NCBI GenBank assembly: GCA_027489535.1
Contig: JAIXZO010000001.1
Location: 248,001 to 312,000 of the forward strand
Length of the DNA stretch: 64,000 nt
Direction: 5' to 3'
From: Hyphomicrobiales bacterium
Lineage (GTDB): Bacteria; Pseudomonadota; Alphaproteobacteria; Rhizobiales; Beijerinckiaceae
Part shown: in pieces, positions 15,916 through 26,617 of the stretch
How the letters are laid out: every line of letters begins with the position of its first letter
Numbering within the stretch: position 1 is the first letter of the stretch
Position numbers and translations under genes: made by a program
Notes under the pieces: model-generated
Told to the model about the DNA's origin: nothing
Seen by the model: only the letters and a program-made list of their open reading frames with translations
Database searches by the model: none

Positions 15916-18297
15916 ATGAACGAGCACAATCCGCTGACCGCTCTCGACCGGCCGAATTCCTATATCGGCCGCGCGCTGCCCCGCCCCAATCTGACGCGCC
16001 TGCTGCAGGGCCGCGGGCAATATGTCAGCGACATGAGCCTGCCGCGCATGGCGCATGTCGCCTTCGTGCGCTCGCCCTATGCCCATGCCAGGATCAACGG
16101 CATCGACGCAACCGAAGCCAAGGCCATGCCGGGCGTCGTCGCCGTCGTCACCGGCAAGGAATTGGCCGAGGTGTGCACGCCGTGGGTCGGCGTGCTGTCG
16201 CATCTCAAGGGCCTGAAATCCGCACCGCAGCACGCCATCGCCGTGGATCGGGCGTGCTGGCAGGGCGAGGCGGTGTGCGCCGTGATCGCCGAAACCCGCG
16301 CGGCGGCCGAAGACGCGGCCGAGCGCGTCATGGTGGATTACGAGGAACTCGAGCCCGTCACCGACATGATGACGGCGCTCGATTCGGAGACGCCGCTGAT
16401 CCATCCCGAACTCGGCGACAATCTCGCCTTCGAGCGCAATCTCGACGTCGGCGAGGTCGACAAGGCGTTTGCGGAAGCGGATGCGGTGGTGGAAGCCGAA
16501 TTCGTGTTCGGCCGCCACACCGGCGTGACCTTGGAACCGCGCGCCGTGATCGGCGACTGGAACCCGGGCGAAGAGCGGCTGACCGTGTATCAGGGCACGC
16601 AGGCGCCCCACATGATGCAGAACATCATCGCCAAGCATCTCGGCCTCGAAGAGGCGCAGGTGCGGGTGGTGTGCAAGGATGTCGGCGGCTCCTTCGGGAT
16701 CAAGGTGCACGTTTATCCCGACGAGATGGCCGTGGTGGCGCTGTCCAAGCTGCTGCGCCGGCCGGTGAAATACGTCGCCGACCGCATCGAGAGCTTCAAC
16801 ACCGACATTCACGCCCGCGACCATCGCTGCAAGGCGAAGATCGCGGTGAAGGCGGACGGGCTGATCACCGGTTTCGCCATCGACGACGTGACCGGCATCG
16901 GCCCCTATTCGATGTATCCGCGCACCAGCGCCATCGAAGCCAATCAGGTGGTCAACCTCGTCGGCGGGCAATACACGAACCAGAATTACCGGGCCCGCAC
17001 GCGGGTGGTGTTCCAGAACAAGAACGTGACCTGCCAGTATCGCGCGGTGGGCCACCCCATCGCCTGTTCGATCACGGAAGGGCTCGTCGACCTCGCCGCG
17101 CGCGAGATCGGGATGGACCCCGCCGCGATGCGCCGGCGCAACCTGATCCCCGACGACGCCTATCCCTGCGCCGCCGCATCGGGCCTCAAATTCGAGTCGC
17201 TGTCGCACCATGCCTCGCTCGACAAGCTGTTGAGCATGATGGACTACGACGGGCTGCGCGCCGAGCAGGCGGAACTGCGCAAGCGCGGCATCTATCGCGG
17301 CATCGGGCTCGCCACCTTCATCGAAGTGACCAATCCCAGCGCGGCCTTCTACGGCGTGGGCGGAGCGCGCATTTCCTCGCAGGACGGCGTGGCCATCCGC
17401 TTGGAGGCGACCGGCCGCATCATCGTGCAGACAAGCATCACCGAGCAGGGACAGGGCTCGGAAGCCATCACGGCGCAGGTCGCCGCGCATGCGCTCGGGG
17501 TGCCGATGGAGCGCGTGCGCGTGATCCTCGGCGATACCGACAACACGCCTTACGGCGGCGGCACCTGGGCGTCGCGCGCGGCGGGCATCGGCGGCGAGGC
17601 GGCCTGGCAGGCGGGCAAGGCGCTGCGCACCAACATTTTGGCGGTGGCCGCCAGCATCCTGCAGGCGGATGCCGACGCGCTCGACATCGTCGATGCGAAG
17701 GTGGTCGACAAGGGCACGGACGTCGAGCGGATGCCGTTGGAGGAAGTGGCCCGGATCGCCTATTTCCGGCCGGATACGCTGCCGCCGGGCTTTCAGCCGG
17801 AACTGATGGCGGTGCGCCATTTCGTGCCGCGCGAATATCCCTTCGCCTTCACCAACGGCATTCAGGCCTCTTGGCTCGAAGTCGACCCGGACACCGGCTT
17901 CGTGACGCTGCTGAAGCATTGGTGCGTCGAGGATTGCGGCACGATCATCAACCCGCAGCTCGTGGACGAGCAGATCCGCGGCGGCATCGTGCAGGGCATC
18001 GGCCCGGCGCTGTACGAGCACTGCCTCTATGACGAGCGCGGGCAGCTGACGAATGCCAGCATGGCCGATTATCTGGTGCCGATGGCGTCCGAGATGCCGG
18101 ACATCGAGGTCGGGCACGTCGTGTCGCCGACGATGGAATCGGAACTGGGGGCCAAGGGCGCGGGCGAGGCGGGGACGGCGGGCGCGCCCGCGGCGGTGGT
18201 CAATGCGGTCAACGACGCGCTGGCCCCGTTCGACGTGCGCATCGTCGAAATTCCGATGACGCCCGAAGTGATCCTGCGGGCGTTGGGAAAGATCTGA
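15916..18297 (+). CDS. Molybdopterin subunit of a CoxMSL-type hydroxylase (not CO dehydrogenase)
   Basis: A 793-residue catalytic subunit of the CoxL / xanthine dehydrogenase class. The C-terminal GAKGAGE segment supplies the catalytic Glu751. At residues 373-379 the active-site loop reads CQYRAVG. It lacks both the AYRCSFR loop of true (form I) CO dehydrogenase and the AYRGAGR loop of form II, so CO oxidation is unlikely and a ring or aldehyde hydroxylation is more plausible. The ATG at 15916 has an AAGGAGG Shine-Dalgarno five bases upstream; the frame is open further upstream only by chance overlap with the 2Fe-2S gene. No XdhC/CoxD-type maturation gene is seen nearby. Confidence 0.9.
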   Translation: MNEHNPLTALDRPNSYIGRALPRPNLTRLLQGRGQYVSDMSLPRMAHVAFVRSPYAHARINGIDATEAKAMPGVVAVVTGKELAEVCTPWVGVLSHLKGLKSAPQHAIAVDRACWQGEAVCAVIAETRAAAEDAAERVMVDYEELEPVTDMMTALDSETPLIHPELGDNLAFERNLDVGEVDKAFAEADAVVEAEFVFGRHTGVTLEPRAVIGDWNPGEERLTVYQGTQAPHMMQNIIAKHLGLEEAQVRVVCKDVGGSFGIKVHVYPDEMAVVALSKLLRRPVKYVADRIESFNTDIHARDHRCKAKIAVKADGLITGFAIDDVTGIGPYSMYPRTSAIEANQVVNLVGGQYTNQNYRARTRVVFQNKNVTCQYRAVGHPIACSITEGLVDLAAREIGMDPAAMRRRNLIPDDAYPCAAASGLKFESLSHHASLDKLLSMMDYDGLRAEQAELRKRGIYRGIGLATFIEVTNPSAAFYGVGGARISSQDGVAIRLEATGRIIVQTSITEQGQGSEAITAQVAAHALGVPMERVRVILGDTDNTPYGGGTWASRAAGIGGEAAWQAGKALRTNILAVAASILQADADALDIVDAKVVDKGTDVERMPLEEVARIAYFRPDTLPPGFQPELMAVRHFVPREYPFAFTNGIQASWLEVDPDTGFVTLLKHWCVEDCGTIINPQLVDEQIRGGIVQGIGPALYEHCLYDERGQLTNASMADYLVPMASEMPDIEVGHVVSPTMESELGAKGAGEAGTAGAPAAVVNAVNDALAPFDVRIVEIPMTPEVILRALGKI

Positions 18298-18312
18298 ACC
18301 GGCGGTTCGGAC

Positions 18313-18774
18313 TTACTCCGAGAGGTGGAACACCATCGCGCCGGCGAGCACCAGCCCGACGGCGGCGAGCTTCGGCGCGCTGATCTCGACTTGCGGCAGG
18401 CCCCACATGCCGAACTTGTCGGCCGCGAGCGCGCCGACCATCTGGCCCGCGATGACGGAGGCGACGAGCACGAAATTGCCCGTGTGCTGCACGACGTAGA
18501 CGGCGCAGATGATGAAGAACGCGCCGGTGATGCCGCCGAGCCATGCCCACCAGGGCATCGACGCCACCGCTTCGCGACCGGGCAGGCCGCGGAGGGTGAA
18601 CAACGCGAAGACGCTGAGCAGCAGGAAGCTGAGGCCGATCGACATCATGCCCGCGAGCAGGGGCGAGCCGAAGCGCCGCGCCGCCTCGGCATTGACCGGC
18701 GATTGCCAGGTCAGCATCACGCCCATCAGAACGGCGACGAAAATCCATCCGGCCTTGGCCAGCACTTCGGTCAT
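18313..18774 (-). CDS. YdcZ/DUF606-family small membrane protein
   Basis: A 153-residue hydrophobic protein with about five membrane segments, matching the YdcZ (DUF606) branch of the drug/metabolite transporter superfamily: a half-size unit that would have to dimerise. Visible traits are GVMLTWQSPVNAEAARRFGS near the N-terminus and SVIAGQMVGALAADKFG in the second half. Substrate unknown. Convergent with the hydroxylase operon (15 bases between stops) and transcribed on its own. Confidence 0.8.
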   Translation of the reverse strand: MTEVLAKAGWIFVAVLMGVMLTWQSPVNAEAARRFGSPLLAGMMSIGLSFLLLSVFALFTLRGLPGREAVASMPWWAWLGGITGAFFIICAVYVVQHTGNFVLVASVIAGQMVGALAADKFGMWGLPQVEISAPKLAAVGLVLAGAMVFHLSE

Positions 18775-18955
18775 GGTCGTCTCCCGTCGCCGGCCTGCGG
18801 CCCGCAATTCGACCCCCGAATAGCCGGCCGGACGCTTCGGGGCAACGGCCGAGCCCCCGCATTCGGGTATGGGACGCATGTGCGCGCGGGCCTCGCCTCG
18901 CGCCGACGACGAGTCCACCATCTCGCCGTCTTCATCCGCGCCCGAGGAATCCCGC

Positions 18956-19438
18956 ATGGACATCGCCGTCAAAGCCCTTCTGGTCGGCATAGGCGCGACC
19001 GCATTGATGGACGTGTGGGCCATCGTTCTCCAGCGCACCATCGCCTTTCCGCCGCCGAATTGGGCCATGGTCGGGCGCTGGTTCGCGCATCTGCCGCGCG
19101 GCAAGGTGTTTCACGACAACATCGCCGACGCGGCCCCCGTGGCGAACGAGTTGGCGATCGGTTGGGCCGCGCATTACGCGATCGGCATCGCCTATGCCTT
19201 CATCCTGCTGATCTTCACGGGTCCGGGCTGGCTCGCCGCCCCGACCTTCATCCCGGCATGGATCCTCGGCATCGTCACCGTCGGTGCGGGCTGGTTTCTG
19301 CTGCAGCCCGGCATGGGCGCGGGCTGGATGGCCTCGAAGCGACCGAACCCGAACAAGATCCGCGTGCTCAACCTCGTCGGCCACACCGTCTTCGCGGTGG
19401 GCATGTACGGCACGGCCAAGGTGCTCGCCGGCGTCTGA
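18956..19438 (+). CDS. DUF2938-family membrane protein
   Basis: A 160-residue protein with about four hydrophobic segments, matching the DUF2938 family of unknown function (MDIAVKALLVGIGATALMD at the start, PNWAMVGRWFAHLPRGK around residues 37-53). The ATG at 18956 has GAGGAA seven bases upstream; the longer frame from 18869 adds a stretch unlike protein. It is divergent from the YdcZ-like gene and convergent with selO. No function can be assigned. Confidence 0.75.
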   Translation: MDIAVKALLVGIGATALMDVWAIVLQRTIAFPPPNWAMVGRWFAHLPRGKVFHDNIADAAPVANELAIGWAAHYAIGIAYAFILLIFTGPGWLAAPTFIPAWILGIVTVGAGWFLLQPGMGAGWMASKRPNPNKIRVLNLVGHTVFAVGMYGTAKVLAGV

Positions 19439-19447
19439 ACGCCGGGA

Positions 19448-20923
19448 TCACGTTCCGCAGAAGGTGGCGGTGACGCGCTCTTCGGGTCGGGGCGGCTCCT
19501 CGTATTTCGCAAGATCGGGCCGATCCTCGAAGGGCTCGGCGAGGGCCGCGACCAACGCCTCGAACGGGGCGAAATCCTGCCGTTCGACGGCCGCGACGAT
19601 GGCTTCCTCCACGCGGTGATTGCGCGGGATGCGGGCGGGATCGGCGCGGCGCATCGCGTCGCGGCGGGTCGCGGCGTCCTGCGGCTCGAGCGCGAGACGG
19701 GCGCGGCGGCGCTGCGCCCAAGCGTCGAAATCCGCCTCGCCGAACGAGGCGCGCAGGGCCGCCTCGGCCGCCGGGTCGGTCTCGGCATCGGCCAAGCGCC
19801 GGAAGGTGAGCGTGAAGTCGGCGCCGGCCGCGGCCATGCGGTCGAGCAGGTCCTTGGCGAGCGCGGCGTCGTCCTCCTGCGCGGTGAACAGGCCGAGCTT
19901 GGCGCGCAGCACGCCGACATGGGCTTCTGCATAGAGCGGCGCGAAGGCGGCGAGCGCCTCCTGCGCGACGGCGACGGATGCGTCCTCGTCGGCCGAGAAC
20001 AGCGGCAGCAGGCATTCCGCCAGCCGCGCGAGGTTCCACAACGCGATACCGGGCTGGTTGGCATAGGCGTAGCGGCCGAATTGGTCGATGGAGCTGAACA
20101 CCGTGTCGGGGTGATAGGCGTCCATGAAGGCGCAGGGGCCGTAATCGATGGTCTCGCCGGCGACCGACATGTTGTCGGTGTTCATCACGCCGTGAATGAA
20201 GCCGAGGCCCATCCATTGCGCGATCAGCCGTGCCTGTCGCGCCACGACGCCGTCGAGCAGCGCGCGGTACGGTTCGGGGGCCGAGGCGGCCTCGGGATAG
20301 TGGCGCGCGATCACGTGGTCGGCGAGCCGGCGCAGCGAGGCCTCGTCGCGGCGGACGGCGAAAAACTGGAACGTGCCGACGCGGATATGGCTCGACGCGA
20401 TGCGGGTGAGCACCGCGCCGGGCAGCGCATCCTCGCGCAGCACGAATTCGCCGGTGGTGACGGCGGCGAGCGAGCGGGTGGTGGGCACGCCCAAGGCGGC
20501 CATGGCCTCGGACACTATATATTCGCGCAGCACCGGGCCGAGCGCCGCACGGCCGTCGCCGCCGCGCGAATAGGGCGTGCGGCCCGAGCCCTTGAGCTGG
20601 ACGTCGCGGCGCGTGCCGGCCGTATCGACGATTTCACCCAGAAGGACCGCGCGGCCGTCGCCGAGCTGGGGCACGAAATTGCCGAATTGGTGGCCGGCAT
20701 AGGCGGCGGCCAAGGGCTCCGAACCTTCCGCGATGCGGCGGCCCGCCAAGATCTCCACGCCTTCGGGCGTCGCCAAAGCCTCGGGATCGAGCCCGAGCTC
20801 GCGCGCCAGCGGCGCGTTGAGCTTGATGAGCTGCGGGGCCTTGACGGGCGTGGGGACGACGCGGGCGAAGAACGTCTCCGGCAGGCGCGCATAGCTGTTG
20901 TCGAACGGGAACCGGATCGTCAC
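19448..20923 (-). CDS. selO: Protein adenylyltransferase SelO (YdiU family pseudokinase)
   Basis: A 491-residue SelO/YdiU protein, a pseudokinase known to transfer AMP to Ser/Thr/Tyr of target proteins under redox stress. Conserved blocks include GHQFG (78-82), [16 protein letters not shown] (111-126) and MNTDNMS in the catalytic loop. The third-last residue is Cys (FCGT end), the position occupied by selenocysteine in animal SelO. The GTG at 20923 follows GGAGG by five bases, so I prefer it to an ATG 57 bases upstream. Confidence 0.92.
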   Translation of the reverse strand: MTIRFPFDNSYARLPETFFARVVPTPVKAPQLIKLNAPLARELGLDPEALATPEGVEILAGRRIAEGSEPLAAAYAGHQFGNFVPQLGDGRAVLLGEIVDTAGTRRDVQLKGSGRTPYSRGGDGRAALGPVLREYIVSEAMAALGVPTTRSLAAVTTGEFVLREDALPGAVLTRIASSHIRVGTFQFFAVRRDEASLRRLADHVIARHYPEAASAPEPYRALLDGVVARQARLIAQWMGLGFIHGVMNTDNMSVAGETIDYGPCAFMDAYHPDTVFSSIDQFGRYAYANQPGIALWNLARLAECLLPLFSADEDASVAVAQEALAAFAPLYAEAHVGVLRAKLGLFTAQEDDAALAKDLLDRMAAAGADFTLTFRRLADAETDPAAEAALRASFGEADFDAWAQRRRARLALEPQDAATRRDAMRRADPARIPRNHRVEEAIVAAVERQDFAPFEALVAALAEPFEDRPDLAKYEEPPRPEERVTATFCGT

Positions 20924-20997
20924 GCAAACCTCCGTCAGGGGACGTCCGAATGTGGGCGATGCGGCGGGCATTGCAAGCACGAACGGCGCGCGAGTGG

Positions 20998-23900
20998 TCA
21001 GCGGAAATCGCGCGTCTTCACTTTCAGGCCCTCGGCCCCGGGCGGCAAAGAGCGCGGATCGACGGGCGGCGAGCCGTGGTGGAACTCGTCGCCGCGGCCG
21101 TGCGGCAGCGGGAAGGGCGCGGCTGGCTCGCCTCCTTGCGCCCCGATGCCGGCGAGCATGCCCGACAGGTCTTCGAGCCGGCGGGCGACGACGTGGACCA
21201 CGTCGCCTTCGCGCTGCACGCGGCCGTGCACGGCGATCATGCCGGCGGTGAGGATGAGCGGGCGCTGCTCGTCATAAAGCTTCGACCAGATCACGAGATT
21301 GGCGATGCCGGTCTCGTCCTCAATGGTGATGAACATCACGCCCTTGGCCGAACCGGGACGCTGGCGCACGAGCACGAGTCCCGCCGCGCCGATCCGGTCG
21401 CCGTCGCGCGCCTGCATCGCCTCCGCGCAGGTGACGAGCCGCCGACGCCGCAGCGCGCCGCGGAGGAATGAGACCGGATGCGCGCGCAGGCTGAGCCCGG
21501 TCAGCTCGTAATCGGCCACCACCTCGGACCCCGCCGTCATCGGCCGCAACGCGGCTTCGGGTTCGAGGAATTCGGGCACCGGCCGAGCCTCGCGCGCGGC
21601 CGCCGCCGCGAACAGCGGCAGAGGTTCGTCGCGCAGCGCCTTGAGCGCCCACAGCGCCTCGCGCCGGGCGAGCCCGAAGCATTCCAAAAACGCGTCGGCA
21701 TCGGCGAGCTGCACCAGACAGGCGGCGGGGACGCCGGCGCGCGTCTGCAGGTCTTCCACCGAGGCGAAGGGCCGCTCGCCGCGCGCGACGACGAGCCGGG
21801 CCGCGTCCTTGTTCGCGAGCCCCTTGACCATGCGCAGGCCGAGCCGCACGGCGAAGCGCTCGGGATCGGCCGTCGGCTCCAGCGTGCAGTCCCAGCGCGA
21901 GGCGTTCGCGCAGACGGGACGGACCTCGACCTCGTGCTCGCGCGCGTCGCGCACGATCTGCGCCGGGGCGTAGAAGCCCATCGGCTGGGCGTTGAGCAAG
22001 GCCGCGCAGAACACGTCCGGATGCCGGCATTTCAGCCAGCAGGAGGCATAGACGATCAGCGCGAAGGAGGCCGCGTGGCTCTCCGGAAAGCCGTAGCTGC
22101 CGAAGCCTTCCAGCTGCCGGAAGGTACGCTCGGCGAAATCGCGCTCGTAGCCGTTCGCGATCATCCCCGCGACGAGCTTGTCGCGGAACAGCGATACGCC
22201 GCCGGTGAATTTGAACGTCGCCATCGAGCGGCGCAGCTTGTCCGCCTCCGCCGGGGTGAAGCCTGCGCATTCGATGGCGACTCGCATCGCCTGCTCTTGG
22301 AACAGCGGCACGCCGAGCGTCTTGCCGAGCACGCGCTCCAATTCGGGCTTGGGATAGACCACCGCCTCGCGGCCTTCGCGGCGGCGCAGATAGGGGTGCA
22401 CCATGTCGCCTTGGATCGGCCCCGGCCGCACGATGGCGACCTCGATGACGAGATCGTAGAAGCAGCGCGGCTTCATGCGCGGCAGCATCGCCATCTGCGC
22501 GCGGCTCTCGATCTGGAACACGCCGACGGTGTCGGCTTTGCGGATCATGGCGTAGGTGGCGGGGTCCTCGGCGGGGATCGAGGCGAGGTCCAGCTCGACG
22601 CCCTTGTGGCGCGCCAGCAGGTCGAGGCCGCGCTTCATGCAGCTCAGCATGCCCAGCGCGAGGCAATCGACCTTCATGAAGCGCAATTCGTCGATGTCGT
22701 CCTTGTCCCATTCGATGATCTGGCGGTCGGCCATCGCGGCGGGCTCGATGGGCACGAGATCGTCGAGCCGGTCATGGGTGAGCACGAAGCCGCCCGGATG
22801 CTGGGAGAGGTGGCGCGGCGCGCCGATCAGTTCGCGCGCGAGATCGAGCGCCAATCGCAGCCGGCGATCCTCCAGATTGAGCGGGAGATGGGCCGCGTGC
22901 TTGGCCTCCACGCCCTCCTTCGACCAGCTCGATACTTGCGACGAGAGCAGGCGCAGCAGGTCTTCCGGCAATCCCAGCGCCTTGCCCACGTCGCGCAGCG
23001 CGCCCTTGGAGCGGTAGCGCACGACGGTGGAGCACAGCGCGGCATGGTCACGGCCGTAGCGGTCGAACACCCATTGCATGACGATTTCGCGCCGCTCATG
23101 CTCGAAATCGACGTCGATGTCCGGCGGCTCGCGCCGCTCCTCCGAGACGAAGCGCTCGAACAGCAGATCGTTGCGGTCGGGGTCGATCGAGGTGATGCCG
23201 AGCACGAAGCACACCGCGCTGTTGGCCGCGGACCCGCGCCCCTGACACAGGATGTTCTTCGACCGCGCGAAGCGCACCACGGCGTTCACGGTGAGGAAAT
23301 AAGGCGCGTATTCGAGCTTCTCGATCAGGCGCAGTTCGTGCCGCAGCGTATCGGCCACCTTGTCGGGCACGCCTTCGGGCCAACGCTCGGCCGCGCCTTC
23401 CCATGTCAGCTTTTCGAGCGAGGCCTGCGGCGTCAGGCCGGGCAGCGCCTCTTCGGGATATTGATGGGCGAGTTCGGACAACGAGAACCGGCAGCGGTCG
23501 ACGATTTCGAGGGTGCGCCGCACGGCTTCGGGATGACGAGCGAACAGGCGGGCCATCTCCTCGGGCGGCTTCAAATGCCGGTCGGCGTGGCGCTCGCGCA
23601 GAAATCCGACCTCGTCGATGGTGCAGCCGTGGCGGATGCAGGTGACGACGTCCTGCAGGATGCGCCGCTCCGGGACGTGAAACAGCACGTCGTTGGTCGC
23701 CGCCGTCGGCACCCCGGCCTGATCCGCCATGGCCGACAGTTCATGCAGCCGCAACGCGTCGCCGGGACGACGGCGCAAGGTGAGCGCCAGATAGGCGCGG
23801 CCGGGAAAATCCTTCGCGAGACGCCGCAGGCGTGCGGCCGTCGCCGCATCGGCCTCGTCGGGCACGAGCAGCGCGATCAGCCCTTCGCCATGGGCGACGA

Positions 23901-24237
23901 GATCGGACCAATCGAGCCGGCATTCCGCCTTGCCGCCGCGCTTCTTGCCGAGCGAGAGCAGGCGGCACAGCCGCGCATAAGCGGGCCTGTCGGTCGGGTA
24001 GACGAGCACCGAGGTATCGTCGAGCAGGTCGAGCCGGCAGCCGACCACGAGCCGCACGCCGTGCTCCTTGGCCGCCGCATGGGCGCGCACGATGCCCGCG
24101 AGGCTGTTGCGGTCGGCCACGCCCAAGGCCGCGATGCCGAGCCGCTTCGCCTCCGCAAACAGTTCGTCGCAGGAGCTCGCGCCCCGCAGAAAGCTGAAAT
24201 GCGAGGTGCATTGCAGCTCGGCGTAGCGCGCGCTCAT
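20998..24237 (-). CDS. dnaE2: Error-prone DNA polymerase DnaE2 (ImuC)
   Basis: A 1079-residue C-family polymerase of the DnaE2/ImuC type, the catalytic translesion polymerase of the ImuA-ImuB-DnaE2 mutasome. An N-terminal PHP domain (from about residue 4) is followed by the polymerase core: GRGSAANS at 333-340 and PDIDVDF at 372-378 with the metal-binding aspartates. A C-terminal OB-fold region (about 970-1040) ends the protein. No epsilon-binding or tau-binding extension is seen, and the length is normal for DnaE2. The ATG overlaps the imuB stop by four bases, so the three mutagenesis genes form one coupled operon under the SOS box upstream of imuA. Confidence 0.95.
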   Translation of the reverse strand: MSARYAELQCTSHFSFLRGASSCDELFAEAKRLGIAALGVADRNSLAGIVRAHAAAKEHGVRLVVGCRLDLLDDTSVLVYPTDRPAYARLCRLLSLGKKRGGKAECRLDWSDLVAHGEGLIALLVPDEADAATAARLRRLAKDFPGRAYLALTLRRRPGDALRLHELSAMADQAGVPTAATNDVLFHVPERRILQDVVTCIRHGCTIDEVGFLRERHADRHLKPPEEMARLFARHPEAVRRTLEIVDRCRFSLSELAHQYPEEALPGLTPQASLEKLTWEGAAERWPEGVPDKVADTLRHELRLIEKLEYAPYFLTVNAVVRFARSKNILCQGRGSAANSAVCFVLGITSIDPDRNDLLFERFVSEERREPPDIDVDFEHERREIVMQWVFDRYGRDHAALCSTVVRYRSKGALRDVGKALGLPEDLLRLLSSQVSSWSKEGVEAKHAAHLPLNLEDRRLRLALDLARELIGAPRHLSQHPGGFVLTHDRLDDLVPIEPAAMADRQIIEWDKDDIDELRFMKVDCLALGMLSCMKRGLDLLARHKGVELDLASIPAEDPATYAMIRKADTVGVFQIESRAQMAMLPRMKPRCFYDLVIEVAIVRPGPIQGDMVHPYLRRREGREAVVYPKPELERVLGKTLGVPLFQEQAMRVAIECAGFTPAEADKLRRSMATFKFTGGVSLFRDKLVAGMIANGYERDFAERTFRQLEGFGSYGFPESHAASFALIVYASCWLKCRHPDVFCAALLNAQPMGFYAPAQIVRDAREHEVEVRPVCANASRWDCTLEPTADPERFAVRLGLRMVKGLANKDAARLVVARGERPFASVEDLQTRAGVPAACLVQLADADAFLECFGLARREALWALKALRDEPLPLFAAAAAREARPVPEFLEPEAALRPMTAGSEVVADYELTGLSLRAHPVSFLRGALRRRRLVTCAEAMQARDGDRIGAAGLVLVRQRPGSAKGVMFITIEDETGIANLVIWSKLYDEQRPLILTAGMIAVHGRVQREGDVVHVVARRLEDLSGMLAGIGAQGGEPAAPFPLPHGRGDEFHHGSPPVDPRSLPPGAEGLKVKTRDFR

Positions 24238-25787
24238 GCGAAGAACCCGTGCAGGAACCAGCGATGCGAGCCCGTGGCCGGGTCCGCGCCGTCGCCCGCG
24301 CGGTAGATCCAGAAGCGTTCGCCCGCCTCGTTTTCCACCCGGAAATAATCGCGGACGGCGGCCGTCTCCGCATCGCGCTTCCACCATTCGCCGAACACCC
24401 GTTCGGGGCCGTCGGCGCGCTTTACGCGGTGGCGCACGCCTTTCCAAGTAAAGCCCACGGGCGGATGATCGGGCAGCAGCGCGATGGTATCGATGGGGTC
24501 GGGTACCGGCAGCAGGCGCGCCGGGCGCGGCCAGCGCGCGGGCGGAACGCTGCGGCGTCCCTCCTCCGCCAGCGCCGCCACGCGCCGTTGGGCGCGTTCG
24601 GGCACGTCGCTCTCGACCGCCTCCAATCGGTAGATGTTGCGCTCGCCGATGCGGTTGGACAGCGTATCGACGAGGTCCGCGACGTCGGCCTCGGGCTCCT
24701 CCGCCAGAGAGGAGACGGATTGCCGGTTTGCGAGCGGCTCGGCCAGCGTGGCGGCCAGCCGCATCTCCTCGATGCCGAAGCCGGGCGCGACGGTTTCGAG
24801 CTTGGCGCAGAGCAGCCGCGTCAGGCGGGCGGGATCGCGTTGCGGGGTCGCGGTGCCGATGCGCACGGCCTCGATGCGGTCGTCCACGCGATGAAACAGC
24901 AGATCGAGCCGTCGCGCCCCGAGGCCCTTGGCTTCGAGCGCGGCGCAGAGCGCCAGAGTGAGCTTTTCGGTGTAGCGCGCCAATGTTTCCGGCGCGCCGA
25001 TGGGTTCCATGAAGCCTTGCTTCACCTCCACGAGATCGACCGGGCGCACCGGCTCGAACGGTTCGGGCACATGGCCGAAGGCTTGATCCAGCCTGCGGCC
25101 GAGTTCCGGCCCGAAACGCAGGATCAGCGGCGCACGCGGACGCCGGGCGAGATCGCCTATGGTCTCGAAGCCGAGCCGATGCAATGCCGCCGGCATCCCG
25201 GCCGGCAGGCGCAGGGCGGCGAGAGGCAAGGCTTCCAGCAAGGCGCGGCTTTCGCCCGGCGCGACGACGAGCGTGGGTCGCGCGCAACGGCGCGCGAAGG
25301 CATGTGCCGCGCCGAGATGATCGGCCGCCGCCGCGCGGGCCGTGATGCCGATGCGCGCGAGACGCGCGACCATGTCGGCCAGCATCGCCTCCTCCCCGCC
25401 GTGCAGATGCGCCGCCCCCGTGGTTTCGAGCACCAGACCGTCGGCAGGCAGGCCGCCGGATGCATCGACGGCGACGAGGGGCGAATAACGCAGGGCACGG
25501 ACGGCGAGCCGCTCCAAGGCTTCGGCATCGGCTTGCGGTTCCGCCGGCCGCAGCGCGAGACCCGGGACGGTCGCCTGCGCCTGCGCCGCCGGCATGCCGA
25601 TGCGCAGCCCCGCCGCCGCGGCCGCCGCATCGAGGGCGACCACCGCCCGCCGGCGGCCGTCATGCCCGATCAGGACGAGCGGGCCTTCAGGCGACGCGAA
25701 TGGGGAGGTCGCGGATTTGGCCGCGGCCCGCCTCAGCCTGTCGGTCGGCCAGTTCGGAAGGTACAGCGAGACGACCCTGGGCATCAC
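24234..25787 (-). CDS. imuB: Y-family polymerase-like protein ImuB
   Basis: A 517-residue inactive Y-family polymerase homologue that acts as the hub of the mutasome, binding the sliding clamp, ImuA and DnaE2. The N-terminus [17 protein letters not shown] matches ImuB. The acidic catalytic residues of active Y-polymerases are not visible, as usual for ImuB. A second ATG one codon downstream (25784) is equally possible. The gene begins about 100 bases inside imuA, an unusually long overlap. Confidence 0.92.
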   Translation of the reverse strand: MMPRVVSLYLPNWPTDRLRRAAAKSATSPFASPEGPLVLIGHDGRRRAVVALDAAAAAAGLRIGMPAAQAQATVPGLALRPAEPQADAEALERLAVRALRYSPLVAVDASGGLPADGLVLETTGAAHLHGGEEAMLADMVARLARIGITARAAAADHLGAAHAFARRCARPTLVVAPGESRALLEALPLAALRLPAGMPAALHRLGFETIGDLARRPRAPLILRFGPELGRRLDQAFGHVPEPFEPVRPVDLVEVKQGFMEPIGAPETLARYTEKLTLALCAALEAKGLGARRLDLLFHRVDDRIEAVRIGTATPQRDPARLTRLLCAKLETVAPGFGIEEMRLAATLAEPLANRQSVSSLAEEPEADVADLVDTLSNRIGERNIYRLEAVESDVPERAQRRVAALAEEGRRSVPPARWPRPARLLPVPDPIDTIALLPDHPPVGFTWKGVRHRVKRADGPERVFGEWWKRDAETAAVRDYFRVENEAGERFWIYRAGDGADPATGSHRWFLHGFFA

Positions 25788-26481
25788 ACGCTTCCACTTC
25801 GAAATCGGCGCCTTCGCCCCCTCGGCACCGCATCAGTTCCACATGCCATCGCGATCGCCCGATGCCCGGAACGGGCAAGGATGAAAAAGAATTGCCGGGA
25901 ACCGGCAAGGGCGAAGACGGCAGCGCGGTGATGCGCCAACGCGTTGCGGCCGCGCTCGGCGGGCCCGTATCCGCCGCATCCGTAGACCGTCGTCGCCGTC
26001 GCAGGACGAGGCCGACGGTGCCGGAGCTTTCCGCCGCCAATTGCAGCCGTCGCGATGCGGCGAGCGGCATCCGCGCCGTCTCCGCCACCGCGGCCCCGAG
26101 CCCGCCGTGGCGCAGCCCCTCCTCGATGCAGGCGAGCACGCCCTTTTCGTCCCCGGCCTCCGCGAAGATGACGCGCGCCGGATCGAGCCCCGCCTGCGCC
26201 AGGGCCTGCGCGAACAGATCCTGCCGCGTGATGCACCACAGCACCTTGCCCTTGGTGCGCGCGGCGATGCCCGCCGCAAACAGCGCGGCGGCCGCCCCGT
26301 CGAGCGCCCCCGTCCCGCCCTCCGTCACCTCGTGCAGCGCCCCGAGCGCGAGCCCCCCGCCCGGCAGAACCCGGTCGATCGCCTCGACGCCGAACGGCAA
26401 AACCCCGGCCTCGCGCCGCTCTCCGGCCTCGATCCGCCGGATCTCGACGCGCAGCCTGTCCAAGGCGGGAGACATACGCAT
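25687..26481 (-). CDS. imuA: RecA/SulA-like mutasome protein ImuA
   Basis: A RecA-like accessory protein of the SOS mutasome, 264 residues from the ATG at 26481 (MRMSPALDRLR). The region FGVEAIDRVLPGGGLALGALHEV is the ImuA counterpart of the SulA/RecA core. The C-terminal part WRITALPSSPLPVPG to [13 protein letters not shown] is typical. An ATG at 26532 gives 281 residues, but it would place the SOS operator inside codons 2-6, so I prefer the downstream start. A near-repeat LPVPG...LPVPG suggests a small internal duplication. Confidence 0.88.
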   Translation of the reverse strand: MRMSPALDRLRVEIRRIEAGERREAGVLPFGVEAIDRVLPGGGLALGALHEVTEGGTGALDGAAAALFAAGIAARTKGKVLWCITRQDLFAQALAQAGLDPARVIFAEAGDEKGVLACIEEGLRHGGLGAAVAETARMPLAASRRLQLAAESSGTVGLVLRRRRRSTDAADTGPPSAAATRWRITALPSSPLPVPGNSFSSLPVPGIGRSRWHVELMRCRGGEGADFEVEACDAQGRLAVPSELADRQAEAGRGQIRDLPIRVA

Positions 26482-26514
26482 CGCAAAACCGCTTCCTCGA
26501 CGTCCGACAAATTC

Positions 26515-26529
26515 GTTCTCTTTTTGTTC
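26515..26529 (-). promoter_or_regulatory. Alphaproteobacterial SOS box (LexA operator) of imuA-imuB-dnaE2
   Basis: GTTC (26515-26518), seven bases, GTTC (26526-26529) exactly matches the LexA direct-repeat operator GTTC-N7-GTTC known for Alphaproteobacteria; on the transcribed strand it reads GAAC-N7-GAAC. It lies 34 bases upstream of the preferred imuA start, so the operon should be induced by DNA damage. Confidence 0.9.
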
Positions 26530-26617
26530 CATTTCCGGAGGCGAAGAGTCAAGCGGGAGGAACGGCGGCGCGGCATAAATCGCCGCCCGGCCGGGAACGG
26601 CGGCGCGCGCGTGTCCG

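Noticed and set aside
14541-18297. CO dehydrogenase coxMSL
   Set aside because: Subunit order and types match, but the catalytic subunit lacks the AYRCSFR loop required for the Cu-Mo CO-oxidising centre, so the coxMSL names were not used.
25687-26532. Longer ImuA start (ATG 26532)
   Set aside because: It would put the LexA operator inside the first codons, and its N-terminal residues are not family-like; the ATG at 26481 is preferred.
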